Of a stretch of DNA of 41,610 nt, positions 1 through 7,791 are shown one piece after another. Origin of the DNA: a virus; IMG/VR virus record IMGVR_UViG_3300042988_000112, positions 1 to 41,610 of that record. One strand, written 5' to 3'. The translations under genes were made by a program, and so were the position numbers. Positions within the stretch are counted from its first letter, which is position 1. The number at the start of each line of letters is the position of its first letter. Below the pieces are notes generated by a model that made no database searches, was not told where the DNA came from, and saw nothing but the letters and a program-made list of their open reading frames with translations.

Positions 1-921
1 CGTGACCGTTAGTTCATCAATTTGAACTGTGATAGGAAAGCGTCCGCAAAACTCAGGAATCATTCCAAACTTAATAAAGTCTTCGGGGGTAACTTCTGTA
101 CGATCTACGTTGTCCGTGGATAGTGGGACATTGAATCCAATGTTGGTCCCACGTTGTCTGCGTTCTACTAATTTTTCTAGTCCAGGAAATGCACCACCTG
201 CAACAAAGAGAATCTTGCTGGTGTCAATTTCCACTTGATCCAGAGCAGGATGCTTTTTGCCACCATTTACACTAACCTTGCACTTGGTACCTTCTACTAG
301 CTTTAGTAGAGCTTGCTGCACACCTTCACCACTTACGTCACGGGTAATGCTGGCGCCTTCGCTTTTACGTGCAATCTTGTCCACTTCATCTAGGAAGATA
401 ATGCCTTGCTCACAACGTGCAACATCATTATCTGCTGCGGATAGTAATCCGCCAATGATGCTTTCAACATCGTCGCCTACGTAACCTGCTTCGGTTAGTG
501 TAGTTGCATCTGCTACCACAAATGGGACGTTTAAGTAACGTGCAATTGTTTTGGCTAGCAGTGTTTTACCTGACCCAGTTGGACCAAATACTAGAATGTT
601 TGACTTCTCTAGTTCAACAGAACTTTCAAAGAAAATGCGTTTGTAGTGATTAACAACTCCCACACTGAGTGCAATCTTTGCAGCATCTTGCCCAATGATA
701 TACTCGTCAAGGTAGTTCTTAATCTTAATAGGGTCCAGTGCTTTGCTGACCTTTTTGTCTTTGCGGAACTCGTCATTACGCTCTTTGTTAATGATGTTAC
801 TGCATAAGCTGATGCACTCGTTGCAGATACCTGCATCGTTTGCAACAATTAGTTTATCTACTTCATTACGGTTCTTACCGCAGAAGTTACAATGGACTTG
901 GAGTTTGATGTTTTCTGTCAT
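1..921 (-). CDS. clpX: ATP-dependent unfoldase ClpX, 3' end cut by window edge
   Basis: This is the AAA+ unfoldase that feeds proteins to the ClpP peptidase. The visible 307 residues start at ATG 921 and run off the left edge. An N-terminal zinc-binding domain has Cys11, Cys14, Cys33 and Cys36. Walker A GPTGSGKT is at 113-120, pore loop GYVG at 146-149, Walker B IIFLDE at 174-179, a KKH version of the RKH pore loop at 222-224, and the IPEF-GRFP segment near 288-296. The ClpP-docking tripeptide IGF is kept at 261-263. Known from the family: IGF is what contacts ClpP. Inferred: the phage protein can dock on host ClpP. The start overlaps the upstream gene by 35 bases. Phage clpX genes are uncommon. 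Codon use looks like that of its neighbours. Confidence 0.95.
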   Translation of the reverse strand, partial: MTENIKLQVHCNFCGKNRNEVDKLIVANDAGICNECISLCSNIINKERNDEFRKDKKVSKALDPIKIKNYLDEYIIGQDAAKIALSVGVVNHYKRIFFESSVELEKSNILVFGPTGSGKTLLAKTIARYLNVPFVVADATTLTEAGYVGDDVESIIGGLLSAADNDVARCEQGIIFLDEVDKIARKSEGASITRDVSGEGVQQALLKLVEGTKCKVSVNGGKKHPALDQVEIDTSKILFVAGGAFPGLEKLVERRQRGTNIGFNVPLSTDNVDRTEVTPEDFIKFGMIPEFCGRFPITVQIDELTVT

Positions 922-1270
922 TAGCTCGAATTACAAAATAATCTAATAGAGTTGAACACTGTCTTGTGCTGTGCAAGAAGTGTTTTGGTCCATAGTAATA
1001 AGTTCTTTGAAAGTCAATAAAATTATCTTTAATACCACTTAATTTGTTGTCAATAGTATTTACGATAATTGTATCAGCACGGTCCGCAGCTTGGTTAAGC
1101 CACAGATCATCATTCATATCTTCACGATACAAGTAGATATTGAATGCTTCTTCGTGCCCTGCACATAGGTAAGCCAATGTTTCTACATCAACAGGGTCTG
1201 CGTCAATTAGCAGAATGGTGTGATTTGGATCCTCTACAAAATCCGGTGGTGTAATAAAATTAGTGGTCAT
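887..1270 (-). CDS. Conserved phage protein of unknown function
   Basis: A 127-residue soluble protein. I recall similar sequences among hypothetical proteins of T4-like marine phages, but no function. It begins with a short polar stretch, then alternates beta and alpha (TILLIDADP at 18-26, ADTIIVNT at 66-73), which suggests a small Rossmann-like or receiver-like fold; this is only an impression. It starts at ATG 1270, overlapping the end of the large membrane-protein gene by 11 bases, and its end overlaps clpX by 35 bases, so the three genes are probably translated from one mRNA. No good Shine-Dalgarno sequence is seen, which fits translational coupling. Confidence 0.75.
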   Translation of the reverse strand: MTTNFITPPDFVEDPNHTILLIDADPVDVETLAYLCAGHEEAFNIYLYREDMNDDLWLNQAADRADTIIVNTIDNKLSGIKDNFIDFQRTYYYGPKHFLHSTRQCSTLLDYFVIRANDRKHQTPSPL

Positions 1271-2942
1271 TTTTTAAGTAGCTGGCAATTTGTTCTTGCT
1301 CGCTTTCACTTAGTTCATCAACAGAGTATTCGCCGCTGTTAATCTTATCAATTAAGTATTTAATGTACTCTTGGTTGTAGGCGTAACTATCTGTTGATGC
1401 CTTGTCAATTTCGATCCACTTTGTGCCATTAAACTTAAACAGTTTTGCAGGCAAGTAATCTACACGCAGGTATGTATCACCACGTTCCGCTCCTGTTGGA
1501 AACTGTGCGCCAAAGCCTGAGCGTGATGGGTCCTTATCAATTACGTTATCTGCTTGTGCAGATAGATCGGGAATCCAACGATGGTTTAGAGTCTTAATAC
1601 GTGTGTTTGGGTCAATGTACTCTTCAACTACTTCCTTCATTGGCCCTGTATATTCTTCTGGCGGAGTAATGTAATCGCCTGGACGCTCAACTTCATCAAT
1701 TCCCATAGTTAGAATCTCTGGAGTATTACGTGCAAGATTTTGATCAAATCTTTCTAGGAATTCTTCTTCAACCTGTTTTGCTTCTTCAGCTGCTTCTTTG
1801 TTTTTCTCAAAGAATCCCTCCATTGCCTTTACCAAATTAGCTTTATCTTCATCGCTCCATGGCTTTTTAAAATCATCAGGATTGCCTGAGTAGATTTCAA
1901 TCTCAGGAGCTTCTGGTTTATGCACCATTGGTTGCAAGTTTTGGAAATGCACAAATGGTTGTTTTAGATATGCAAGGGGATCAACTGTAGTTTGTGGCTC
2001 AGTTGTAACTCCCTGAACTATGGGCTCAGCGTCCGCAACCGGCGCGGGTGCCACTGCATCTTGTTCATCTACAGCTGATTCTTGCAAATCCTCCTTTGCA
2101 GCAGGCTCGCCTTGGGGTTCTCCGACTGCGACATGATCGTCGACGGTCTCCGTATGTTTGTTCACCTCGTCAGGTGTATGTTCCTCCCCACGTGCCCAGC
2201 GAATGCTTTGTTGTGCGGCTAGAATTAGTACCAATGCCAGTGGGTCAAACACTGCGACAATTAGAATAATAACGAGTCGTACTGCTTTCTCAAGAATATT
2301 TGAATCAGGATTATCGCCATAGACCAATGCGGCAATGTACTTGATTGGTCCTACTTCTGCTTCCACCTTGCGAAACTCTGCGGCAAGGGGCGCCCGTTCT
2401 TCACTAAGTTGGGCAATAACTTTCTGTTCGGCTGTAATCTCAGAAAGTAATCTAGTGCGTTCTTTGGTCTGCCCTCTACGGATCGCAACTGCTTTTTCCG
2501 CACCTTTTTCGTCTGCACTTCGACCCATAACTTGGTCCACAGCTTCATCCATCTGTTTGAGCGCCTTGCGATTTGCATCTATGTTATCCTTTGCGGTTTT
2601 AATTTTTTCATCGTAGATAGCCACTTTGGCCATTGAGTCGCCAGATACCATGCTTTGATCACTGTGTGCTTTACTTAGGAAACCAAAGATGCCCATACTA
2701 GTTAATACCATTAGCAACGCTACTGCGGGTACAAGATATAACTTATAGGTCCAGCTAGCACGTTCCCAATTAAGTTTGAGCCAAACTGCTGCTGTTAGTT
2801 TGCCTATGCCAAGGACTGCGCCCATAATAACAATGGGCCAAAAGACTGTAGAGAAGATGGCAGTAAGACCTACAATTGAGTAGTATTCTGCAACAGCACT
2901 AATGACTAGTGCAACGAAGAGAGTGAAGTATCCGAATATCAT
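1260..2942 (-). CDS. Large membrane protein with coiled coil and tail-type C-terminal motif
   Basis: A 560-residue protein. Three hydrophobic segments lie at about 2-20, 22-50 and 67-89, a long charged coiled coil at about 105-200, and another hydrophobic segment at about 220-243. An acidic, low-complexity linker follows (about 255-400). The C-terminal part holds the run GDTYLRVDYLP followed by FKFNGTKWIEIDK, a pattern I know from C-termini of phage structural proteins. Four membrane spans plus this motif suggest a protein made late that sits in the host membrane or is carried in the particle; neither is proven. A T4-type late box ends six bases before ATG 2942, so the transcript should have almost no leader. 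Function unknown. Confidence 0.8.
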   Translation of the reverse strand: MIFGYFTLFVALVISAVAEYYSIVGLTAIFSTVFWPIVIMGAVLGIGKLTAAVWLKLNWERASWTYKLYLVPAVALLMVLTSMGIFGFLSKAHSDQSMVSGDSMAKVAIYDEKIKTAKDNIDANRKALKQMDEAVDQVMGRSADEKGAEKAVAIRRGQTKERTRLLSEITAEQKVIAQLSEERAPLAAEFRKVEAEVGPIKYIAALVYGDNPDSNILEKAVRLVIILIVAVFDPLALVLILAAQQSIRWARGEEHTPDEVNKHTETVDDHVAVGEPQGEPAAKEDLQESAVDEQDAVAPAPVADAEPIVQGVTTEPQTTVDPLAYLKQPFVHFQNLQPMVHKPEAPEIEIYSGNPDDFKKPWSDEDKANLVKAMEGFFEKNKEAAEEAKQVEEEFLERFDQNLARNTPEILTMGIDEVERPGDYITPPEEYTGPMKEVVEEYIDPNTRIKTLNHRWIPDLSAQADNVIDKDPSRSGFGAQFPTGAERGDTYLRVDYLPAKLFKFNGTKWIEIDKASTDSYAYNQEYIKYLIDKINSGEYSVDELSESEQEQIASYLKNDH

Positions 2943-2956
2943 AACGTATATTTATA
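2942..2956 (-). promoter_or_regulatory. T4-type late promoter, perfect TATAAATA
   Basis: On the minus strand TATAAATA occupies 2956-2949, followed by TACGTT and then the ATG at 2942. In T4 the late start site lies about six bases past this box, which would put +1 at or next to the start codon. Confidence 0.75.
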
Positions 2957-3008
2957 GGGTTTAGCCCCGCAGTATACGCTACGATATTGGCAAAGTCAAA
3001 AGTTCTGG

Positions 3009-4949
3009 TTAAGCCCAGGTTCCTACACTAGTGTCAACTCCACTCAGGGCCACTGGGTATATGCGGCAACTGGCAGTTGGCTGGATATTACAGCTGGTGT
3101 TAGGAGCATCACTAAACGCAATCTGGAAGTCCACAGTACCAGCAGTGTTTACGCCGATATAACCGCGAATCTCACAGCTTGCCCAACTTGCGTTAGCACC
3201 CATGGCCGCACTAATTGGAACGCCTGTGCTGAATCCTGTGGTGATATAGTTAGCCATTTGGCTCACAGTACCGATAGCTGCCTGTGCTCCGCCACTTGCT
3301 CCTACATTACTAAACGCATTGTATCCGTGTGCAAATAATGTGGCGCCGTTTGTTAAACCTAGTCCAAAGTTAATAGTTGGAGTGTTAGACCCTGCACCGT
3401 TTTTGTATAGTTGGAACTTTAGAACATAACAATAGCGTGTGTTAGCACTTAGGTGAACAGTTTTGCCCAAGACGCTTTGTGCCGCTGTTGTACCAGGTGT
3501 TAGGTTGCGAACTGCATTAAGAACAAAATGTTGCTCTGCCGGAATAACGCCAATCTCTCCGTCTTGTGGTACTGCATATAAAGTAATACCGTTGTAGCTG
3601 ATACCACCCGGTGATGATACAGTTGGTAGTGGGCCTGCTTCAAGTTGAATACTTGGCTCACTGGTTGTGCCAGCCGTGGCTCGTAGTCTACCACTGACTG
3701 TGCCGCCAGCTGGAACTGTAAGTTGAGTGGTGGTAAAAGTATAATAATCCTGCGGAGTATTTGATCCGTCTGGCGTTAGGCTAATAACAGCTTTAGTTCC
3801 GCGAGCAGTATCTGTAAATGTTTGTGTGGCTTTGAAGATTAAGCTAGCAGCGTCAACACCACCGTATCCAGTTGTCCCCCAGCCTGCACCTGCTACCTTA
3901 CCGATTACATCGTTAGCCTGCACTGCGGCTGGACTAGCATTAGTGCCTCGAGCAGTTCTAAATACCAGCTTACCACTAACCGTTGCACCCGACGATGTTC
4001 CGTAGCCGTCAATTAGCACCGCTCCAGCAATGTTGTCTTTGTTAGTAAACTGAGCAATAGTGCCGCCTAATACTGGAATCTTTGTCAATCCGTCTGCGTT
4101 GGCACTAACTGTTAATACTGCCTGGCTGGTAGTAATATTGGCATTGGTTGCATTTAGTAGTCCGGTAGTGGTTAAATTAATTGCAGTCAACCCATTACCG
4201 TCGTAATAGCCCTGACGCATGTTAGTGGTTGTACCGTTGGGAGTAGACCAGAACTCTAATCTTGTTCCTGCTGCGGTCGGGGTATGATCTTCACTGGCAA
4301 CCATCTGTATGCGAGCAACTCCGCCGGTATTCCATGCAGTGCCATTGTAAGCGTTACACCCAAAACGCATGATAGGCTGTTCGGCTAATACCTGTGTTGG
4401 CGCATCCGGTGTGCCATTATATCTACGACCTGCAAGGATTGCATAGTTGTTAACACCGTCTAGATAAGTTCTGCTAACATCATTTTGTTGACCAGTGATA
4501 TGTAGCATAACTCCAGTTTGTACTGGGCTTTGATATGCACCTGTAGCATTACCAACGATACCTACAGCGCCCTCAACTGCATCAGCAGTCTCAACGATAA
4601 TCTTTACCTGACCATCATCTTTAACAGTTAAAATCTTTGCACCGTCTATGCTTACTTTGTTTACTTCAATTGGCGTGGTTAAGTGAAGGACTCCGGTTCC
4701 TGTTGCAACAATGTTTAGATCAGTGTTTGGGGAATTTGGACTAATGGTTGTACCATCGACAGTAATATTGCCGATAGCAATGTCATTGAAATCGCCAATT
4801 AGGTTAACTGCGGTTCCGCCCGGGGTTACACCATCACTAAGGCGCAAGGTACCATTATCGTAATTGTAAAACAGTGTGCCTGGCTCACCAACAAATTGTG
4901 TGTAATCTTGTTGTACTAGGCCGGCCTTAATCTTTTTGGTATATCCCAC
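3009..4949 (-). CDS. Tail fibre / receptor-binding protein
   Basis: A 646-residue virion protein. The first 50 residues carry the phage fibre pattern GEPGTLFYNYDNGTLRLSDG, like the N-terminal domain of tropism determinants and short tail fibres that anchors to the baseplate. The middle is a long series of Gly/Thr/Ser-rich beta segments (NITVDGT, LNIVATGTG and similar) typical of trimeric beta-helical shafts. The last 170 residues look like a globular tip. The start is GTG at 4949, not ATG, supported by AGGAG eight bases upstream. It follows the small gene at 4954-5265 (upstream on this strand is higher), separated by four bases. It likely contacts the host surface, by inference from architecture. 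Exact fibre class unknown. Confidence 0.8.
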   Translation of the reverse strand: MGYTKKIKAGLVQQDYTQFVGEPGTLFYNYDNGTLRLSDGVTPGGTAVNLIGDFNDIAIGNITVDGTTISPNSPNTDLNIVATGTGVLHLTTPIEVNKVSIDGAKILTVKDDGQVKIIVETADAVEGAVGIVGNATGAYQSPVQTGVMLHITGQQNDVSRTYLDGVNNYAILAGRRYNGTPDAPTQVLAEQPIMRFGCNAYNGTAWNTGGVARIQMVASEDHTPTAAGTRLEFWSTPNGTTTNMRQGYYDGNGLTAINLTTTGLLNATNANITTSQAVLTVSANADGLTKIPVLGGTIAQFTNKDNIAGAVLIDGYGTSSGATVSGKLVFRTARGTNASPAAVQANDVIGKVAGAGWGTTGYGGVDAASLIFKATQTFTDTARGTKAVISLTPDGSNTPQDYYTFTTTQLTVPAGGTVSGRLRATAGTTSEPSIQLEAGPLPTVSSPGGISYNGITLYAVPQDGEIGVIPAEQHFVLNAVRNLTPGTTAAQSVLGKTVHLSANTRYCYVLKFQLYKNGAGSNTPTINFGLGLTNGATLFAHGYNAFSNVGASGGAQAAIGTVSQMANYITTGFSTGVPISAAMGANASWASCEIRGYIGVNTAGTVDFQIAFSDAPNTSCNIQPTASCRIYPVALSGVDTSVGTWA

Positions 4950-4953
4950 AGTA

Positions 4954-5265
4954 TTACTCTCCTGCGTCTTCGCCAGCTTGAGCCACTACTTGAATTCCTG
5001 CCATTTTCTTCATTTGATCCAACGGGTCAGCATCGCAGCTTTCCTCATCGTACATGCTGTCAACGCCTGCTGCTTTCTTTAGCAATTCCAATTTTTGTTG
5101 CAAAGGTGCAACCATTGAAGTTGGCTCGCCTTGCTCATCGTTTGGCACTTCAACTTTGTGGAATTTTGGCTCTTGAGTTTGTGCAGGAACTTCAGCTGCT
5201 GCTGTGCCTGTTTCGTTACGTTCAATCATGTCCGCTAAATTGCGGAGTATTTCTGCCATTTTCAT
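4954..5265 (-). CDS. Small acidic conserved protein
   Basis: 103 residues starting MKMAEILRNLADMIERNE. The longer frame from 5313 is rejected because ATG 5265 has AAGGAC about nine bases upstream. The N-terminus is an amphipathic helix, the middle is rich in Ala, Gln, Pro and Glu, and a second helix (LQQKLELLKKAAG) follows. No catalytic motif is visible. It sits between the tail fibre and another short gene, so a virion or assembly role is possible. I do not recognise a family with a known function. Confidence 0.65.
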   Translation of the reverse strand: MKMAEILRNLADMIERNETGTAAAEVPAQTQEPKFHKVEVPNDEQGEPTSMVAPLQQKLELLKKAAGVDSMYDEESCDADPLDQMKKMAGIQVVAQAGEDAGE

Positions 5266-5275
5266 AAATCTGTCC

Positions 5276-5473
5276 TTATAGTTTGGTCCACGGGCGACCT
5301 TCTGCTGGTGCAACAGTTCCCGGGCTAGTATATTGGTTGTACTCTCTGTAACTAGGTGTGCCTACTTGTTGACGATCAACGGCTGCAATGTTTGCAAGTT
5401 TGTAGTCTCGACGCTGATCTTTAGGAAGGGCGTTAAGTGTGGCATTAAACGATTGTTGGTAAGAGTAGCTCAT
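5276..5473 (-). CDS. Small late gene of unknown function
   Basis: 65 residues beginning MSYSYQQSFNATLNALP. ATG 5473 is chosen over the longer frame from 5506 because a late box GCTAAATA ends four bases before it and the longer version would read back through the terminator hairpin. The protein is Tyr/Gln/Asn-rich with no membrane segment and no recognisable motif. Its own promoter just after a terminator makes it the first gene of a late unit that continues into the 103-residue protein and the tail fibre. Function unknown; a minor structural protein is a guess from context. Confidence 0.65.
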   Translation of the reverse strand: MSYSYQQSFNATLNALPKDQRRDYKLANIAAVDRQQVGTPSYREYNQYTSPGTVAPAEGRPWTKL

Positions 5474-5485
5474 AGTGTATTTAGC
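5474..5485 (-). promoter_or_regulatory. Late promoter next to start codon
   Basis: GCTAAATA at 5485-5478 on the minus strand, then CACT and ATG 5473. A near match to TATAAATA, placed four bases from the start codon. Confidence 0.6.
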
Positions 5486-5493
5486 CGGCCAAA

Positions 5494-5525
5494 AGGAAAC
5501 CCGCACAAAGGCGGGCTTGTTTTTA
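5494..5525 (-). terminator. Intrinsic terminator
   Basis: On the minus strand the hairpin GCCCGC-CTTTGT-GCGGGT (arms 5511-5515 and 5500-5504) is followed by TTTCCTTTT. The opposite strand has CTTGTTTTT after the stem, so it could work in both directions. It separates the operon above (gene ending at 5540) from the late promoter at 5485. Confidence 0.75.
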
Positions 5526-5539
5526 AGTTATGTATGCTG

Positions 5540-5809
5540 TTAATGGATGCTATTGGTTTCTAAATCCCAATACGTACTACCACGTGATTCGGCGTCAGTG
5601 ATTGCAGAATCAAACGGGTCTGCGACACCTGCTAAATCCAATACTTCAAGGATCTGCTCTCCTGCTTTTACAAAGGCTGGGTCCTTGAGTAGCCTATTAG
5701 CAAGCTGTCTGTAGCCATCTAGTAGTACTTCTTGTTGATCAACAGTCAAGTCCTTGATGTCTACTTCACCATTGTGTGCTGCAATTAGTAGCTTGGTAAG
5801 TGGAGTCAT
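5540..5809 (-). CDS. Conserved small protein of unknown function
   Basis: 89 residues, mostly helical by composition (MTPLTKLLIAAHNGEVDIKD at the start, then QQEVLLDGYRQLANRLLKDP). The C-terminal part is acidic. It has no Cys pair, no membrane segment and no motif I know. ATG 5809 shares four bases (ATGA) with the stop of the 59-residue gene above, so the two are translationally coupled. It is the last gene before the terminator at 5494-5525, closing a run of small genes of the 5.5-6.9 kb region. Function unknown. Confidence 0.7.
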   Translation of the reverse strand: MTPLTKLLIAAHNGEVDIKDLTVDQQEVLLDGYRQLANRLLKDPAFVKAGEQILEVLDLAGVADPFDSAITDAESRGSTYWDLETNSIH

Positions 5810-5985
5810 TTAGAGCCCTTGGTGTAACGGGCAATAACTTCATTGGCTTCTGTGAAGTCCGTGATTTCGGGCTCAACTGGCTCAGCATTGCCTGCCATGT
5901 AAGCTTCAAGGTCGCCAAACAACTCAGCGTTGGTCATTGGAATTTGATACACAATAGTGTAAAGATGCACTGTGTTTTTGTTCAT
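5806..5985 (-). CDS. 59-residue protein linked by ATGA overlaps on both sides
   Basis: An open frame from ATG 5985 to TGA 5806-5808, giving MNKNTVHLYTIVYQIPMTNA and so on to YTKGSK. It is easy to miss because of its length, but it is framed by two four-base ATGA overlaps: its start with the stop of the gene above and its stop with the start of the gene below. There is no other gene in this stretch. It is acidic in the second half (EPVEPEITDFTEANE) and has no membrane segment. Function unknown. Confidence 0.7.
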   Translation of the reverse strand: MNKNTVHLYTIVYQIPMTNAELFGDLEAYMAGNAEPVEPEITDFTEANEVIARYTKGSK

Positions 5986-6380
5986 GAGATTACCCTTTCG
6001 GTTGTACTACGGTGGCTAAGAAGTTGTTGTCCACGTTCGCGAATTAACTCAGCTGCTGACTGCGGATCTTCTGCAAACATGGTTTCAAATTGTTCTGTGG
6101 TAATTGACTTTACAGTGTGAATAAAGTAAAGCTCGTAATTACGCTGTGGATTGAAACGTGCCCGCATGCTCATCATTTGAATCATTTTAGTGACTCGATG
6201 CACATGCTCGTTGTGCGGTTCTTCTTCCGGATTCTTGATGCGTTCAAACAAGTTCTCGTGCTCAAATGCATTACCCTCTTGCATGGACTCAGTGATATCC
6301 ACACAAGACTCAAGACCGTAACAGTCCCAAAAAATCAAAAAGACATTGGTGTCTTTGTAGTCAGGCAATGTGTTGCTCAT
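5982..6380 (-). CDS. Conserved phage protein of unknown function
   Basis: 132 residues starting MSNTLPDYKDTNVFLIFWDC. An upstream ATG at 6407 in the same frame is possible and would add nine residues. The segment VFLIFWDCYGLESCVDITE is followed by a His/Glu-rich stretch (EEEPHNEHVHRVTKMIQMMS) and a conserved-looking RARFNPQRNYELYFI. The pattern WDCYGLE I associate with hypothetical proteins of T4-like cyanophages. No catalytic residues can be assigned. The start overlaps the end of the 113-residue gene by 20 bases; the stop overlaps the next start by ATGA. Confidence 0.7.
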   Translation of the reverse strand: MSNTLPDYKDTNVFLIFWDCYGLESCVDITESMQEGNAFEHENLFERIKNPEEEPHNEHVHRVTKMIQMMSMRARFNPQRNYELYFIHTVKSITTEQFETMFAEDPQSAAELIRERGQQLLSHRSTTERVIS

Positions 6381-6702
6381 AGCTTTTAATAAAGTGTTTG
6401 CCAACATCCAGGCTCACGTAGTTGAGTCCTTGCATACCTTGCTCGCTGTAGCTGACATCTTTGCCAACTAGGCCAATGTTGGTTAGGTAGGCTTTTAATT
6501 CTTTTTCAAATTGGCGATCGGTGTAGATCAAACTATCTTTTTTTACGTTCCATGACGTGGGATCAAAATAGACACGCAGTTCGCCGAACTCTTCGCAGTC
6601 ACTGATGTAGGGCAGATCCATGCCAACAATCTTAACAGCTTTGGCAACGCTGGACCAGTAACCGCAACCGTTTGTGTTGAGTGTAACGTTGAGTTTGTGC
6701 AT
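6361..6702 (-). CDS. Conserved protein of unknown function
   Basis: 113 residues, starting MHKLNVTLNTNGCGYWSSVA. It mixes beta strands and helices, without membrane segment or recognisable motif. It is the first gene of a run that goes through the 132-, 59- and 89-residue genes to the terminator near 5500. A promoter-like TGTTATAAT lies about 30 bases upstream of ATG 6702 (6740-6732), the clearest signal for this operon. The 3' end overlaps the following gene. Function unknown. Confidence 0.7.
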   Translation of the reverse strand: MHKLNVTLNTNGCGYWSSVAKAVKIVGMDLPYISDCEEFGELRVYFDPTSWNVKKDSLIYTDRQFEKELKAYLTNIGLVGKDVSYSEQGMQGLNYVSLDVGKHFIKSYEQHIA

Positions 6703-6731
6703 CTTAGAACTTGGGTTGTTTCAATGTCTAA

Positions 6732-6740
6732 ATTATAACA
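6732..6740 (-). promoter_or_regulatory. Extended -10 promoter TGTTATAAT
   Basis: Minus-strand TGTTATAAT at 6740-6732 with no clear -35 box. It would start transcription near 6725 and give a leader of about 22 bases to the gene at 6702. Confidence 0.5.
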
Positions 6741-6763
6741 CAGAAATTGAGAATTTTTAGTTT

Positions 6764-6779
6764 GTTGTAAAAATACAAC
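6764..6779 (-). repeat. Perfect hairpin after the 41-residue gene
   Basis: GTTGTA-AAAA-TACAAC, six-base arms (6764-6769 and 6774-6779), right after the stop of the small membrane-protein gene. No T run follows on the minus strand, so it is a weak terminator or RNA-end stabiliser. A hairpin of the same form (six-base arms, AAAA loop) lies at 8717-8732. Confidence 0.5.
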
Positions 6780-6780
6780 A

Positions 6781-6906
6781 CTAAATGAATATCACTAGGT
6801 AAACCAGCCCCATTAAGACTATTAGTCCAACAGAGTCAGCGAAATCTTCCCCGGCTGTTTGCTTACGCTCGGGTTCAAGTGATCTAAGCCATTCTTTAAA
6901 GGTCAT
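6781..6906 (-). CDS. 41-residue single-span membrane protein
   Basis: Reading from ATG 6906 to TAG 6781-6783 gives MTFKEWLRSLEPERKQTAGE followed by DFADSVGLIVLMGLVYLVIFI. The N-terminal half is charged and amphipathic and the last 17 residues form one hydrophobic span. An extended -10 box TGCTATAAT ends five bases before the ATG, which strongly suggests its own, probably leaderless and early, mRNA. Small membrane proteins of this sort are common in early phage regions, where many act on host functions; that role here is inference. Confidence 0.65.
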   Translation of the reverse strand: MTFKEWLRSLEPERKQTAGEDFADSVGLIVLMGLVYLVIFI

Positions 6907-6922
6907 GCTGTATTATAGCATG
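6904..6922 (-). promoter_or_regulatory. Leaderless-type promoter inside an inverted repeat
   Basis: Minus strand CATGCT-ATAATAC-AGCATG: arms 6922-6917 and 6909-6904. TGCTATAAT (6920-6912) is an extended -10 box and the second arm contains the start codon ATG 6906. The arrangement resembles that at 37974-37991. Confidence 0.6.
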
Positions 6923-6929
6923 AAAATGG

Positions 6930-7163
6930 TTAATGAAGTGTAGCGTTTCCTGAAATATTGTCTACGTCTGTAATACCAAATACTGCAAGCATTTTACTTA
7001 CATTTTCCGGCAACTCAAATGGCACGTTGTCGGGCAACATAATGGACTTAACTTCGCCGTCGGGGCCAACAATAATGCAATAGTCATCATCGGCTAGCGT
7101 GTCTTCCATCATTTCAGCGAGCTCGTCGATTTGCTCTTCTTGTTGTTTAGTCAATTTGCTCAT
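6930..7163 (-). CDS. Small acidic protein of unknown function
   Basis: 77 residues, beginning MSKLTKQQEEQIDELAEMME with a strongly acidic helix (EEQIDELAEMMEDTLADDD) and then a beta-rich part (YCIIVGPDGEVKSIMLPDN). No metal or catalytic motif. GGAG lies eight bases before ATG 7163. The start lies within the 3' end of the HExxH gene above (17-base overlap), so it belongs to the lysis-type operon from 8682. Function unknown. Confidence 0.65.
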   Translation of the reverse strand: MSKLTKQQEEQIDELAEMMEDTLADDDYCIIVGPDGEVKSIMLPDNVPFELPENVSKMLAVFGITDVDNISGNATLH

Positions 7164-7791
7164 ATAGTTGCTCCAAAATTTTATAATACTGTTCTACTTT
7201 TTGTTCTAATTGTAAAACAATTCGTGTATCCTTTGCAAACGTTTGTTGATACACGCCATACATTACGCAATCCTGTATGGATTTTTTAAACATAAACATT
7301 TCAGCAGAGATGCTGAAACCGTATGCTTCAATTTCGCTTTCGTCACCAAGGTATTCTTGGTCCAGTGTTGTCTCTACATCCGTTGGGCTTTTGTATTCCT
7401 TTAGAGCCGGAACTCTCCCAACCTTGTATTGATGCATATGAACCATCTCGTGCCCAACACACTCAGCAAGATCAAATGTAAACTGTTCCCAGTTAATGAG
7501 ATCAACAAAGTATGTTTCTTGTGCAGGATGGTAGCATAATGTGATGGTAATGCTTGGTAGCATCTCCGAGTCATCATGGCAATCATACAAACCGGCAACA
7601 ATAACTTGATCCGGGTCAACAGCAGGATCACGCTCAGTCTTTACAACAAACGCAGAAGCATTAAATTGTCTGCGTATCAAGTCTGTGAATTTTGCAGGAG
7701 TGTATGAACGACCGGCCACACGGTATTTCAATTCTGCGATACGTCTGTACGTAGTCAGAAAATAGATTAGGTATGGCTCGGTTGGGTGCAT
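7147..7791 (-). CDS. HExxH zinc-metallopeptidase-like protein
   Basis: 214 residues with a zinc protease signature HEMVHMHQY at 114-122 (HExxH at 114-118), followed 30-40 residues later by ESEIEAYGFS (150s), whose Glu could be the third zinc ligand. N- and C-terminal regions are helical. There is no signal peptide. Known: HExxH with a downstream Glu marks gluzincin-type peptidases, and such proteins occur in T4-like marine phages. Inferred: it may cut a structural or host protein. Its start ATG 7791 overlaps the stop of the membrane protein above by one base (TAATG), placing it in the same operon as the SleB hydrolase. Confidence 0.75.
   Translation of the reverse strand: MHPTEPYLIYFLTTYRRIAELKYRVAGRSYTPAKFTDLIRRQFNASAFVVKTERDPAVDPDQVIVAGLYDCHDDSEMLPSITITLCYHPAQETYFVDLINWEQFTFDLAECVGHEMVHMHQYKVGRVPALKEYKSPTDVETTLDQEYLGDESEIEAYGFSISAEMFMFKKSIQDCVMYGVYQQTFAKDTRIVLQLEQKVEQYYKILEQLYEQID

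Noticed and set aside
887-1270. Response-regulator receiver domain
   Set aside because: LLIDADP resembles a receiver start, but the conserved phosphorylatable Asp and Lys pattern is not present.
2957-3008. Terminator between the tail fibre and the membrane-protein gene
   Set aside because: Only an imperfect GTAGCGTATACTGC symmetry without a T run is present.
5497-5525. Plus-strand frame 5333-5563 across the terminator
   Set aside because: It contains the terminator hairpin and runs opposite to two minus-strand genes.
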